Origin: Temnopleurus reevesii
Taxonomy: Eukaryota; Echinodermata; Echinoidea; Temnopleuroida; Temnopleuridae
Assembly (NCBI GenBank): GCA_036244855.1
Contig: BQKZ01001940.1
Coordinates: 1-64,000, forward strand
Direction: 5' to 3'
DNA length: 64,000 bases
Part shown: positions 12,801-26,189 of the stretch, in pieces
Position numbering within the stretch: position 1 is the stretch's first letter
Layout of the letters: the number at the start of each line of letters is the position of its first letter
Made by a program: the position numbers and the translations under genes
Notes under the pieces: generated by a model
Told to the model about the DNA's origin: nothing
Database searches by the model: none
What the model saw: only the letters and a program-made list of their open reading frames with translations

Positions 12801-15704
12801 CATTGGGCTAGCAAATGTACAGGTAGGTTTCTTTTCTTTTTCTTAGTACTTAGTAGAGAAAAGCAAATAATAAACATGATCAGTTGTATCAACGATTATC
12901 ATTTCAGGCAGATCAAAACATAGGAAATTACCAAAACTGGAGCACTTTATAGAACAGCGACTGATTCTCAATAATTGAAGATTTATTTATGCTTGCTGTT
13001 AGTTGATTAATTAGGAGAAGAGGACTATTTACTAGTAGTCATTTACCCTGTGCATTTTTGTTTGTACATGCCTTTAATTGTGGACATGTATTTGAAATTC
13101 CATGTACATCAATGGATATTCTAAAACCTTAGGGATGCATTTATGATATCCACGCAACCAAGACTTTTGGCATGGTAAAGTTTTTTTATGCCTCCACAGG
13201 AGGTGCAGGAGGCATTAGGTTTTTGGGATGTCTATCCGTTCATAACTTGTAACCACTATAACTTCAGAACTATTCAATGGACTTTGATTAAACTTCCCTC
13301 AAGTATATGAGGATGAGCTGATTAGATTTTTGTTTCAGGGGTCGAATATCACAGAGCAAAAAAAAACTTTTAAAAAGTCCCATAAAATGGCTTTTTATAG
13401 CTTCAGAACAAGTGAGCCTATTTCCACAAAAACTGGGTCAAATATGTATCAGCATCTGAGTATAAATTGCTTAGTTTTTGGGTTCAGGGAGTCAAAGGTC
13501 AAAGGTCAAAGCCACAGTTTAAGAAGACCTGTAAAAAATCACTCAAAATGTTTCTGATTTCTGAGGGCACGAGATAAGGAGTAATATCTTTCTGATCATA
13601 TGATGGGGGAGGCAGAAATTTCAACCGCGCATGGCCGAGGATTCATCTACTTTAAATTGCTTTGATTATCACCAAAAATGTAGCATATAATCTACTTCCA
13701 ATTGAATTATTCTTGTCCATTGTGATCGTATTTTGATTGCAGGTCAAGGTTCTGTGAAGAAGCAGTGTGAGGAAGAATCTGAAGATCCAGAGGTTGTGAT
13801 GGGTCCCCTACCAACCCTGGAGGAAGCAGCTCTTGCTGCAGCGGGTGCCAAACCCCAACCAGGTAGGTCACGATTTCTTCCCTCTCTCTCTCACAAATGA
13901 AGAATGAGATGTTAATAGAGACAGAGAGAGAGAGATAAGAAAGAACTAGAGGACCCAGAGCTGTGATGGGTCTCCAACCAACCCTGGAGGAAGCCGTTCT
14001 TGCTGCAGCAGGTCCCAAACCCCAACCAGGTAGGTCACGATTTCTTCCCTCTCTCTCTCACAAATGAAGAATGAGATGTTAATAGAGACAGAGAGAGAGA
14101 GATAAGAAAGAACTAGAGGACCCAGAGCTGTGATGGGTCTCCAACCAACCCTGGAGGAAGCCGTTCTTGCTGCAGCAGGTCCCAAACCCCAACCAGGTAG
14201 GTCACGATTTCTTCCCTCTCTCTCTCACAAATGAAGAATGAGATGTTAATAGAGACAGAGAGAGAGAGATAAGAAAGAACTAGAGGACCCAGAGCTGTCA
14301 TGGGTCCCCTACCAACCCTGGAGGAAGCCGTTCTTGCTGCAGCGGGTGCCAAACCCCAACCAGGTAGGTCTTGATTTCTTCCCTTTCTCACAGAGGAAGA
14401 GTGAGATAGAGAAAGAGAGAGAGAGAAAAGGAAGAACCTGAGGACCCAGAGACAGTGATGTGTCCACTACCAACCCTGGAAGAAACCGCTCTTGCTGATG
14501 CGGGTGCGAAACCCCAACCAGGTAGGTCTAAAGATATCAAACAATATTGAATGTTTATTAGACCTGATATCACATTCAGATGCATGAATTTCAGTATGTA
14601 CTCCTAATGTTAAATCGATAATTTCAGTTTTTAATTCCTCTTTCTTGCAGGAAACCTTACGGATGAAGGAAGAGGTGATACCTTTGAGCCTCTCAGCATT
14701 GCCACACCGGTCTATGAGAATCCTATTGCTGCTCGCTCTATTGAACCATTGTTCCCACCTACTGAAGATGGCGTTCCAGATTGTAAGTAGCTTTATCCCT
14801 TTTAGTACAAATAAAAACATTTTGTTTTTTGTTTTCAATAACTTTTTAATTCAGCACTGTGCAAAATATACCACATACATGTGCTGAAAGAAAAACATTA
14901 TTTCCAGAGTGTGACCAGGGGAAGGATTTTCCTTCATTTTTTAAGTGTTTTTATTAGTCTCAAGTTACATTAGTCTTGATCATGTACTGTATGGGATAAT
15001 CCTATGAGTGGTTTTAATTGTCCTTTAACATGGTTATATCCATTTTAAGTCAATTCTTTAATATTTCATGGAAGTTTTGCCCATTAAATTTCCTCATAAT
15101 ACTTCCACATACCTTGAATTGGACTAGAACAAGGGCATAAAAGGGGTCCAATTTACAACAACAAAAATTACATTACTATGAATTTTTGTACATCTTTAAT
15201 GTGTAACGAAATCCATTTTTTTTGGTATGACATTGATTGCTGTAAAGTTGTTACATATAAGAAGAGTTTTATAAATCACTTCTCAATCATGCTTCAAATT
15301 CCTTCATTCATGTAACAGCTACCCCGAAGGCAGTGTTCAAAGCTCTAAAGACTTTCAGAGCAGGCCAGGAGCAAGCTATGATGATATTTCTGTGATGCAG
15401 AATACTGCTGGAAATAGATGGGAGCTTGCGCAATCTGTTAATGCTGTACATAGCTCACTGGATGTTTGGAGCGGTGTAGAGTGTGATCTCTTTTATTCAT
15501 GTTCCTTTCATTTCTTTACAGCAGCTAACCTTTCATTAATCATTGATGCAATCATACATATTCATATTGTTTTATTCATGTTCCAGTAACACCCAAAGCA
15601 GTGTTCAAAGCTTTGAAGACGATGGGCTACGAGACATTTAGACCTGGCCAGGAGCAAGCTATGATGAGAATATTATCAGGTAAGATGGCTTAGAGATATT
15701 AATA

Positions 15705-15737
<33 letters not shown>

Positions 15738-18700
15738 TATTTGCTAATTCCACAAAGACAATGATATAACAGTCCAATTACATAAATGTACATAATGAAA
15801 GTATAAATTAATTATTTAAAGCATATTTCTTCAAGCAGTCTTCTTAGTACAATAGTTAGTACCAGGGAGAAAGAAGGTAAACTAAATTACCGTGACCAGA
15901 TAGGTCCTCTATCCCAACCAACCGTTGCATTAAAAGGACTGGTTGAGATATGACATAAAATTGATAATAATAGCAAAAAAAATACTAATAATAGATGTAA
16001 TTTATATAGTGTACGTATCCACTCTGCTGTGTGCTCAAGGCGCTTTGCAATATTATTACCCTGGCTTTAGCCTGGCAGCCGCCAGCACACATGGCATTTC
16101 AAGGAATAAATATTCCTGCCAGGGACCCATTCACCTCACTTGGGTACAGCATGATGTGGATGAATTTCATCCTGAAGGAAATTAACGGGGTGGGTTTCGA
16201 ACCAATGACCCTCTGGTTGAAAGGCGAGATATTTTGTAGAATACTGCAGGAAACAAATTTAACAATAACTTACATCATTTATGACATGCTAAAAAGTGCT
16301 GAGGAAATAAAAAGAAAGTGGAAGAATGTTCAGCAATGATTTTGTACAATTTATATCAAAATAATTATTTGCAGAAATATTATGATATGTGCTGATCCGC
16401 TTCATGGTGATATTCTAAAAAGGTGTAGGTGACATGACCATGCAACAATTTAGTGAAAATTCTCACTCATTACAACTGTCCTCCAACTTTTTTCTGCACT
16501 GGTAGATGATTACCAGTATATCTGATTTACTTCAATTATTTTCCTCGACCTAGGCCTTTCGACACTAGTGGTACTCTCAACGGGAGCAGGTAAATCACTC
16601 TGTTACCAGCTACCGGCCTACATGTATAACCAGCGAGCCCCATCCATCACCCTCGTCATTTCGCCCCTTGTGTCTCTCATGGACGACCAGGTCCTAGGGC
16701 TCCCTCGTTGTCTCAAGGGGGCCAGGCTTCACAGTCACATGACCAAACCTCAAAGGGAAAAGGTGAGTATCAATGAGTTTGTATTTCGTGTTCATGAATT
16801 TTCGGGGTATGCAGCTTTGAAGTTGGAGAAAATATTACCATAGAAGCTTGTCGCAAAAAGTCAGTGTCAATTTATCCATCAAAATCCTTGATTTTAATAA
16901 TAATAATAATGAACCTCTTTTATAAAGCGCTTATCAACTCTTCATGAGAATTCCCAATTCGCTCTACAATTGCATTATTATTACTCTGGCTTTTGCATTG
17001 CAGCTATTAGGTTCAGAAGCTTTTTCAAGGAATAAATTCCTACCAGGTACCCATTCATCTCACCTGGGTTGATGAATTTCTTGCTGAAGGAAATTAACGC
17101 TATGGGTGGGATTCAAACCTACGACCCTCTGGTTGAAAGGGGAGAATCAGAGCCACTACACCACGGTGTCTCCACGCCTTCAATTTTAATTAGATGAAAA
17201 ACACTTTCCCAGAATGTTGCTATGGTAATTGTTGGAGATTGAGTGCCTTTGTGCGGCGACAAGCTGTATGAAACAGCCCCCTGGTCATTCTAATTCAAAG
17301 AACCAGAGCTTTCTTCTATTTCTGCAATTACCAAAGTTGTGATGTCACTGTCTTCTGTTATAGCTAAGTCATTGTTCTAGACAAATGCTTGTGCAAGGTG
17401 TAACACAGTACAGGCTTCTGCTGGAGAGCAAATTGTTAGTAACAACTGTGATGGCTGAAGTGCTAAATGCTCTTGAAATTGTTTAGAACCACTTGCCATG
17501 ATGATGAATTGTGATGTATTACTGTGGTACTGTAAAACAGGGTGTACAGGGACAAAACTTAGAGCCCTCACAAATTCTTTTTGATGAGTTGGATCACTCT
17601 ATGTACCCTATTTTTGGATAAATCTTTCAATAAAAATGAAAAATAAACAAAAGGAGAAAGCAAATATGATGTATTGTAGAAGACAATATTTTAGCTTACA
17701 TGGATTTTAGCGAAATAATTGAATTTTTGACATATTTTCCTGTTTTGAAAGATTATTGTAGACAAGTCTATGGGCACTTTTTAATGTAAATTTTAGTGAA
17801 TTCATGGTTGCAAAATTAACAAAAATAAAAACCCAACAAATATTTCAGCTTTATCAGTGAGCAGATCTAAATAGACACCTCTTTGTCCCTGTTCACCCTG
17901 TTACATTTTGTATATTATAGTAATAAGTAGATAATTTATATAGCGCAGTCACTATATGATTATGCTCTACTGTGTTATGGTGTTAGGGTCTGTGGATATT
18001 TTTACTAAAATAATGCATACAGGTACATGATATTATTGAAAAGCTTCGAGAAATCAATGAGTTTTTAAAACCAACAACAGATGGAGATGATCATCCTTTG
18101 GTGTTTTGCTAAAAAAGAGAAAAAAATAGAAATAGAAATGATTTTTATAATCCTCAAATATCCCTGTCCTCTTTTCCTAGGTCCATGCAGAGATAGAAGC
18201 GGGCAAGGTGCAGATCCTGCTGGTCTCACCTGAAGCGGTGGTAGGAGGGGGTAGAAACTGCCTCCCACACCCCTCCAAGATGCCTCCCATCGCATTCGCC
18301 TGTGTGGATGAAGCTCATTGCATCTCAGAATGGAGTCACAACTTCAGACCCTCCTATCTCATGCTTTGCAAGGTATTTCCAAACTCATCCAATGTTAGTG
18401 CTTAATGCTTGCTTCTTTTAAAATGCCCATACTTTATCCTCGTAAAGCTATAATACCTGACAACCAAATATATTATGATGAAGCTATAATTAAGCATATC
18501 AGGTATCAATGAGTTTCAGGGTCGCAAGAAAAAGGGAGGATTAATTTCTTACCATGGGTCAGGAGTGGAATATGAACCCTGAACCATAAGATCCTCAATG
18601 TTAAGACTGAACCACTAGACCTGGATAGCTGTGGCTTTCGATACAGTTTAATTAGAGGAGACAATAAAAAAAAAATTACATGACATAATTTGAATGAATT

Positions 18701-21700
18701 GCTTATAAGAAATGCATTTGAATCGTGGTTAGGAGAGATAAAAATTCTCTGGTTGCTTGTACCGTAAGGTTCTGAAGGAGAGGCTTGGTGTGCATTGTAT
18801 TTTGGCGTTGACTGCAACAGCCACTCGGACCACCTTCGACAGTGTGGCCCATGACAGACCAACCTGGTGCAGTCATCACTTGTTGCTTCTTGCCTGATAC
18901 CAAAATTCTCTGCTTGTCTAACAAACCCCTTTCTTTCCTCTTTGTAGATTTTGAAAGAGAGGCTCGGTGTGCATTGTATCTTGGCGTTGACTGCAACGGC
19001 CACTCGGACCACCTCCGACAGTGTGGCCCACCACCTTGGATTGCTGACAAAACAGTTCAATCATCAGGACTTCCATGCCTACTGCCTTAACCTCAAAATA
19101 GCTATCACACACCTTTTATTTTTAAAGATACACTTGGTTTGCTTTGTATCTTGGCGTTGACTGCTATCGCCACTCGGACAAACTCTGACAGCTGTCTGAC
19201 AGTGTGGCCCACCATCATGATGGAGCAGACAATATGACCAACCATCTAAGTATTGATGACCAACTGATGCTGTCATCTGAGAAGGTTTACTTCAAAATAC
19301 GATTTTTAAAATCTCTGTTTGCTCCTTATGTAAGGTACTGAAGGAGAGGCTTAGTGTGCATTGTATCTTTGCGTTGACTGCTACAGCCACTCGGCAACCT
19401 CTGGCAGTGTGGCCCATTGTAGACCACCCCCAATGCAGTGATCAGGGGGTCCTTTGTGCCTAAAATAAAGAGACAAAAACAGAACAATTACTTAAAATAC
19501 ATCTGCTTATCTTTTGCACCTCTTTTATGCCTTCATGTTAGGTTTTAAGGGAGATGCTTGGTGTGCATTGTATCTTGGCGTTGACTGCTACGACCACTCG
19601 GACCATCTTCGGCAGTGTGGCTCATAGCAGACCACCCTGGTGGAGTCATCAGGTGTTAGTTCTTTCCTAATACTGAATTCTATCCTTTCCATCAATCTTT
19701 CTTCTTTCATCATTTTAGGTTCTGAAGGAGAGGCTTGGTGTTCATTGTATCTTGGCGTTGACTGCAACAGCCACTCGGACAACCTCTGACAGTGTGGCTC
19801 ACCATCTTGGTATAGCTGAGCAACCTGGTGCAGTGATCAGAGGATGCTCTGTGCCAACCAACCTCCAGCTCTCTGTGTCCAAGGATCTTGACAGGGAAAG
19901 GGTAAGTAGAATTTGTCAGTATTTAAAGAAGAACCACGAAGGAAATCACGAAAACACCATATTTTACAAGTACGAAAAGGTGATTATGTGGATAATATGT
20001 TGAAAGAACTGTTTTATACCCAATTCGATCATGTAAAACAAAAAACCTGATTTTAGGGCTTGCTTTTTGCATTTCGGTTTCGGGATATTTCGAGTTATTT
20101 CGATTTATTTCGTGTTATTTCGGTAATGACATCAAGGAAGGGACATTTGCAGAAGGAACCATCCAGCATAATTCTAAAGGGCAAACTGCCTTCCTCTACA
20201 TGCTTCGAATTATTGTATTTATTTACTTTTATGTCCTGTAAAGCTATCCAAAATACTATGACGGCAAACGCTCTTGTAAGTAAAGTGCAAGTGCATTGTT
20301 GTCGTAAATCAAATGGTACGCTCGCTTATTCTTTCCTTTATTTCTTATGCCTTTTATATCTGAGAAAATAATTGCCACACTCAAAGAGTGGGGTTGTTAT
20401 TGTAACATTTCATTCATTGGACATGTCTATTAACTGAATTTCCTATCCTTTCAAGCAGTGTGTTGTGGATGCATAGCTCTATTATGTACACTAAGAAAAT
20501 TCCTTCCTCTTATTATGCTGATCAACGTTGAACATGAATACACCGTATCAATCGGAGAAATACTTTCTTTTGTGTGCATATAACCGTTTCGAAGGCTTCA
20601 GTGGAAGTTGTTTGGTTCGTCCAATTTATTTTTCATTCTTGCTCAAAATGTTGTCCCTTTTTTGATGTCACAATACCAATCACCTTTCACACTCCATTCG
20701 CATTATGTTCGTCAAACCCGCACGTTCCAGGCTTGAAAATCTCTTCGTGATTCTCTTTTAATAGCCATTGTAGATTTTAAGTTTTGTTTTAAAGCCCTGA
20801 TTATATTCATATTTCAAAATTCTGATTTCATTTGACTGATTTCATTTCAATTGACCCCAACTGACCAAATCCTGATTGCATTTGTTTCATCACAAGTGTG
20901 TAGCTTTGATGGACCTGTCAAAATCATGATTAATTCCATTTTCCATATGATATTGTAGCTTGTATTGATGTACGAATAGAGCTCTAATTGCATTCTTTCT
21001 ATTCACAGCACTGATGACTTCCTGATCCTGATTTAATTCGGGTTATATTCAATGTTCTAGGCTTTGATGCTTTTATTGACTTATCCTTTGCTTTAGTCAT
21101 TCTCCTTATTTCTTTTTTAGGCTTTGATTGACCTTCTGAATCGAAGGGAGATAGATGCCGCAGACTCAACTCCATCATTGTTTACTGCATTAGACCCTGA
21201 CTGATTTATGTAGTGTAAATTCAATTCATAATGCAATAGACATTCATTGACGTCCTGACCAATTCAATATTGCCGTGGTGTAGTGGTTTTGACTCTCACC
21301 TTTCAACCAGAGGGTCGTAGGTTCGAATCCCACCCATGGTGTTAATTTCCTTCTGCAAGAAATTCATCCACATTGTGCTGCACTCAACCCAGATGAGATG
21401 AATGGTTACCTGGTAGGAATTTATTCCTTGAAAAAGCCTATGTGCCTAGTAGCTGCACTGGTAATAATGCAGCAATTGTAGAGTAATTAGGGAATTCTCA
21501 TGAAGAGTTGATAAGGGCTATATAAAAGCCATTCATTATTATTATTATTATTCATTTTCCTGTGACTCTTCAGGCTTTGATTGACCTTCTGAAAGGGGAT
21601 AGATTCCGCAGACTCAAGTCCATCATTGTCTACTGCATCAGACGAGATTGCATTAGCCTGCAGACCACCTAATTTAAGTTGTATTAATTTTTTTCATAAT

Positions 21701-24700
21701 TCCNTGGCATGGAACAAGCCGTACATATCTTTCTGATTGCGTGATGGCGGAGGCATAAATTTCGACCGTGCGCGGTCGAGGATTCATCTAGTTTTTAATT
21801 TAAGCGCTATATAAATTTTGTGTATTATTATTATTATTATTATTATCATTATTACAAATAGAGCTGTGCTTGCATTCTTTCTTTTCCCAGCAGTGATGAC
21901 TTCCTGATCCTGATTTAATTCGGGTTATATTCAATGTTCTAGGCTTTGATGCTTTTATTGACTTTCTAACCAATCCCTTGCTTTATTCATTCTCCTTATT
22001 TCTTTTTAGGCCCTGATTGATCTGCTAAAGGGGGACAGATTCCGCAGACTCAAATCCGTTATTGTTTACTGCATCAGACCTTGATTGCATTCCTGCAGAA
22101 CATTGATTTAAGTTGTGTTAATTCTTTTAATAATTCAAAGATGTTCATTGACCAATCCTATATTGCAGTCATTGTTCTTACCTCTCCATAGGCTCTGATT
22201 GATCTGCTAAAGGGGGATAGATTCCGCAGGCTCAAATCCATCATTGTTACTGCATAAGACCCTGATTGCATTGTCCTGCAGACCATCTAATTTAAGTTGT
22301 ATTAATTTTCTTCATAATTCAATAGACGTCCTGACATCCTGACCAAACATATATTGCATTCATTTTCCTGTGACTCTTCAGGTTTTGATTGATCTGCTAA
22401 AGGGGGACAGATTCCGCAGACTCGAGTCCATCATAGTTTACTGCATAAGACCCTGATTTGCTTTAAAGTTGTGTTAATTCTTTTCATAATTCAATAAACA
22501 TTCGTTGACATCTTGACCAATCCCATATTGCATTCATTTTCCTGTGACGTTTCAGGCTCTGATTGACCTGCTAAAGGGGGATAGATTCCGCAGGCTCAAA
22601 TCCGTTATTGTTTACTGCATAAGACCCTGATTGCATTGTCCTGCAGACCATCTAATTTAAGTTGTATTAATTTTTTCATAATTCAATAGACGTCCCGACA
22701 TCCTGACCAAACCTATATTGCATTCATTTTCCTGTGACTCTTCAGGTTTTGATTGATCTGCTAAAGGGGGACAGATTCCGCAGACTCAAATCCGTTATTG
22801 TTTACTGCATAAGACCCTGATTGATTTAAGTTTTTTTAATTATTTTAACAATAATAATGGCAGCTACTTGTATATCCACAGGTTCACCTTTTCGGTGCTC
22901 AACCCATGTGAGATGAATGAGTACCTGGTAGGAATTTATTCCTTGAAAAAGCTTATGTGCCTAATAGCTGCACTGCTAAATCCAAGGTAATAATGCAGCA
23001 ATTGTAGAGTGCTTAGGGAATTCTTATGAAGAGTTGATAAGGGCTATATAAAAGCCATTCATTATTATTATTATTCATTTTCCTGTGACTCTTCAGGCTT
23101 TGATTGACCTTCTGAAAGGGGATAGATTCCGCAGACTCAAGTCCATCATTGTCTACTGCATCAGACGAGATTGCATTAGCCTGCAGACCACCTAATTTAA
23201 GTTGTATTAATTTTTTTCATAATTCCATAGACATTTATTGACATCCTGACCATACCTATATTGCATTCATTTTCCTGTGACTCTTCAGGCTTTGATCGAC
23301 CTGCTAAAGGGGGACAGATTCTGCAGACTCAAGTCCATCATTGTCTACTGCATCAGACGAGACGAGACGGAGAGGATAGCATCTCTCATTAGAACCTGCC
23401 TTCAGAGTGAGCCCTTCTATTCAGACGAAGATGACAATGAGGGGGTTGATGATGAGGGAGAGAAGATGTTTGTAGAAGAAGAGGATCAGGAGGAGAAGAA
23501 GAAGAAAGGAAAGAAGAGCAAGAAGAAGGAGGAGGACAAGAAGAGCAGTTACCAGAAGAAAATGAGAGGAAAGAAGAATAAGAAGCCTGGTAAATACAAT
23601 ACAAAATATTTCTTATTTCAATTTCAATTTCAATTTCAATTTTATTTTTTCTCTTTTCCAGTACAATCAAAATAACAATATAATGTAAATCAAAATACAA
23701 TGTAGAACAAAATAATTATCACATTCAGGAAAATAATTTTTGTAACTTAGTACTTTCGCTTCTACTGGGGGCTTCTTGAGACTGTTGGGACTTATATTAA
23801 GTAACCCTAACATCACGTAAGCTGCCACAAATCAGTAATAGTCAATATGCAGATTTTGACTCGTCTATATCCTGATATGTCTGAGCTGTAATTGAATTTA
23901 AGATCTCTTTCACTTGTATTCCTAAATTTGCTAGAATTCATTGCTGTTAATGATAGATTTACAACAAGAATAAGCAGATTTTTTTTTCCAGATTGAACAT
24001 TTTGGCAGTGGCCTACATGCTCACTGTCATTTAATGTCTTTTAAACCATGGATTACTCAATGTTATTAAGAAAACTGATCAAATGCTGAATTGCAATCGG
24101 TGTTGATAAAAGCATCATGAAAGGAATGTTCACAAAACATAATACAAAAATCAATGTTAGGACTTAGAATAATGAAAAATTGTTTATCATTCATGTATCT
24201 CATTCATGTAAACAATTCTCACGTTTCAAAGGAACATATATTAAAAATGGGGTTGATAGCATTGCAACTTGACAGGAATTTCCCTCCATTATTTTAAGAG
24301 TCACATGATTTAGTCATTAATATCTATAATTGTACAATTGTTTCCTGAAGCCAAACTTGAAGCCAACAGCTGTGAGGCCTACCATGCCGGCAAATCTCCC
24401 ACCGAGCGCCGCAGAGTCCAAAACCAATTCATGTCGGGCAACCTACGTATCGTTGTAGCCACGGTAGCGTTCGGAATGGGACTAGATAAAGCTGACGTGA
24501 GGGCAGTCATCCATTTCAATCTACCGAGGACGTTTGAGAGCTTTGTACAGGAGATAGGTCGAGCAGGAAGAGATGGCCTGCCGGCGCATTGCCATATCTT
24601 CCTTGATAAGACTGTGAGTAGACTTGCTTAGTTAACTCTTGGGTTGCAAATGTTTTATTATCTCCTTTTTATTGCTCTGCCAACATTGTGATAAAAAATG

Positions 24701-25704
24701 GTATTGAATCATTTCTGAGAAATGTAGCAAAGCGAGCACATTTGGGAGTTTTTGTGCAGGAGAAACATAGAGCCGGGAGAGATGGCCTGCCGGCCCATTG
24801 CCATATCTTCCTTGATAAGACAGTGATTTTTTTGTTGGAGCGAGGTATAAGGGCCTGAAAAAGTTCTGGCAGAAATTTGGAAGTCACTTTTTTGCTCTTT
24901 CGCTTTGTCTGTTGGTCTATTCTGAGATCTTGCTCTCCTGTTTGAATTGTATTTGTCATTGATAATGATAATTATTTATATTCCCTATAGGGAAGTACTG
25001 AGTGCTGGCTGAGGAGAAATAGGAATCTGCCAAGTTCCTATTTCACTTTCAAGAAAAGTTTATCCTCAACAAAAATGTGCATTAAACTCCACACAAGGAC
25101 CTCAAATGTTATATTAAACTTCATATCAGTCATTATCTGTATGATATTATTGTTATTTTTGTTATTTTTTCATAGGGAAGTGACGTCTGTGAGCTGAGGA
25201 GACACACCTATGGGAACTCAGTAGATCGCTTTACAATCAAGAAACTTGTTAGGAGGATATTCAACCCTTGTAAATGCAACCAGATCCACAAGCTAAAAGA
25301 GGTATGTTTAGTAGTTTGTAAACTATATAACTTAAAGTTTTGGTTTTCTTAAAGAGAAGAGATACCTATGGGAACTCTGAACTGTTTCGCTATCAAGAAA
25401 CTTTTGCTAAAAAAGGTATATACCATTTCATTATTATTGTTAGTTTAATTGTACATCACATCATCCTCATAATTTGTAATGCATCACTCTTTTAAGCATG
25501 TAGTGGTGATCAATTAATTCTTTTTTGTACTAATGAATATAGAATTCAAAATTGAATTTTTGTTTTTCCATGATGAATTAATTTTTGGAAAGAGATTAAT
25601 TGAACTTTTATATTGTAGCTGTCCATGTTATTCAAAACTAAATGTTTATTCCTCATTTTTTGTTGTTCCTTTTCTTCCTTTTTTTATTCTTCTTTTTATC
25701 GTCG

Positions 25705-25742
<38 letters not shown>

Positions 25743-26120
25743 TTCACCATCATCATCATCATCATCATCTCCATCATCATCATCATCATCATCACCATCA
25801 TCATCATCATCTTCATCATCATCATCATCATCATCTTCTTCTTCGTCTTCATCTTCTTCCTCTGCACATTTATGTTTGTTTTCCCTCTTGTCTCTCTTCT
25901 TCATTTTTCTTCTTTTTGGTCTTCATCATCTTCTTCCTCCGCTCCTTTACGTTTTTTCCCTCTTGACTCTCTCCTTTTCTTCATCATCATCATCATCATC
26001 AACGCCATCATCATCATCATATCATCACCATCATCATTGTCTTCATCCTCGTCATATTATCACAATCATTATTGTCTTCATCATCATCAACATCATCCCC
26101 ATCATCATCAACATCATCCC

Positions 26121-26189
<69 letters not shown>

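Larger units (their letters stand above)
21121..23288 (+). repeat. Array of eight shadows of recql4 exon 12
   Basis: Exon-12-like starts occur at 21121, 21574, 22010, 22192, 22382, 22556, 22746 and 23097, each after a (T/C)AG acceptor; the functional exon starts at 23289. The basic unit is about 174-192 bases. Wider gaps are due to SINEs (21272-21552, 22845-23070) and other repeat sequence. Seven copies read (A/V)[15 protein letters not shown](I/V)IV and YCIR, then diverge at one shared point. Five of these, starting at 22010, 22192, 22382, 22556 and 22746, run into 'CCCTGATTG'-type filler; the two at 21574 and 23097 run on to [10 protein letters not shown] and a stop. The copy at 21121 is frame-shifted and the one at 22192 has a one-base deletion. 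Confidence 0.9.

Noticed and set aside
16568..16843. 91-codon helicase ORF as a stand-alone gene
   Set aside because: It is exon 9 read through its donor into intron 9; the protein similarity stops exactly at AAG|GTGAGT.
21285..21345. tRNA gene
   Set aside because: A and B boxes are present but no proper cloverleaf can be drawn and the sequence continues into the SINE body; it is the SINE promoter head.
18769..23300. Regularly spaced direct repeats resembling a CRISPR array
   Set aside because: The repeats are 80-190 bases long, encode helicase motifs and carry splice acceptors, in an intron-rich eukaryotic gene; they are exon duplicates.
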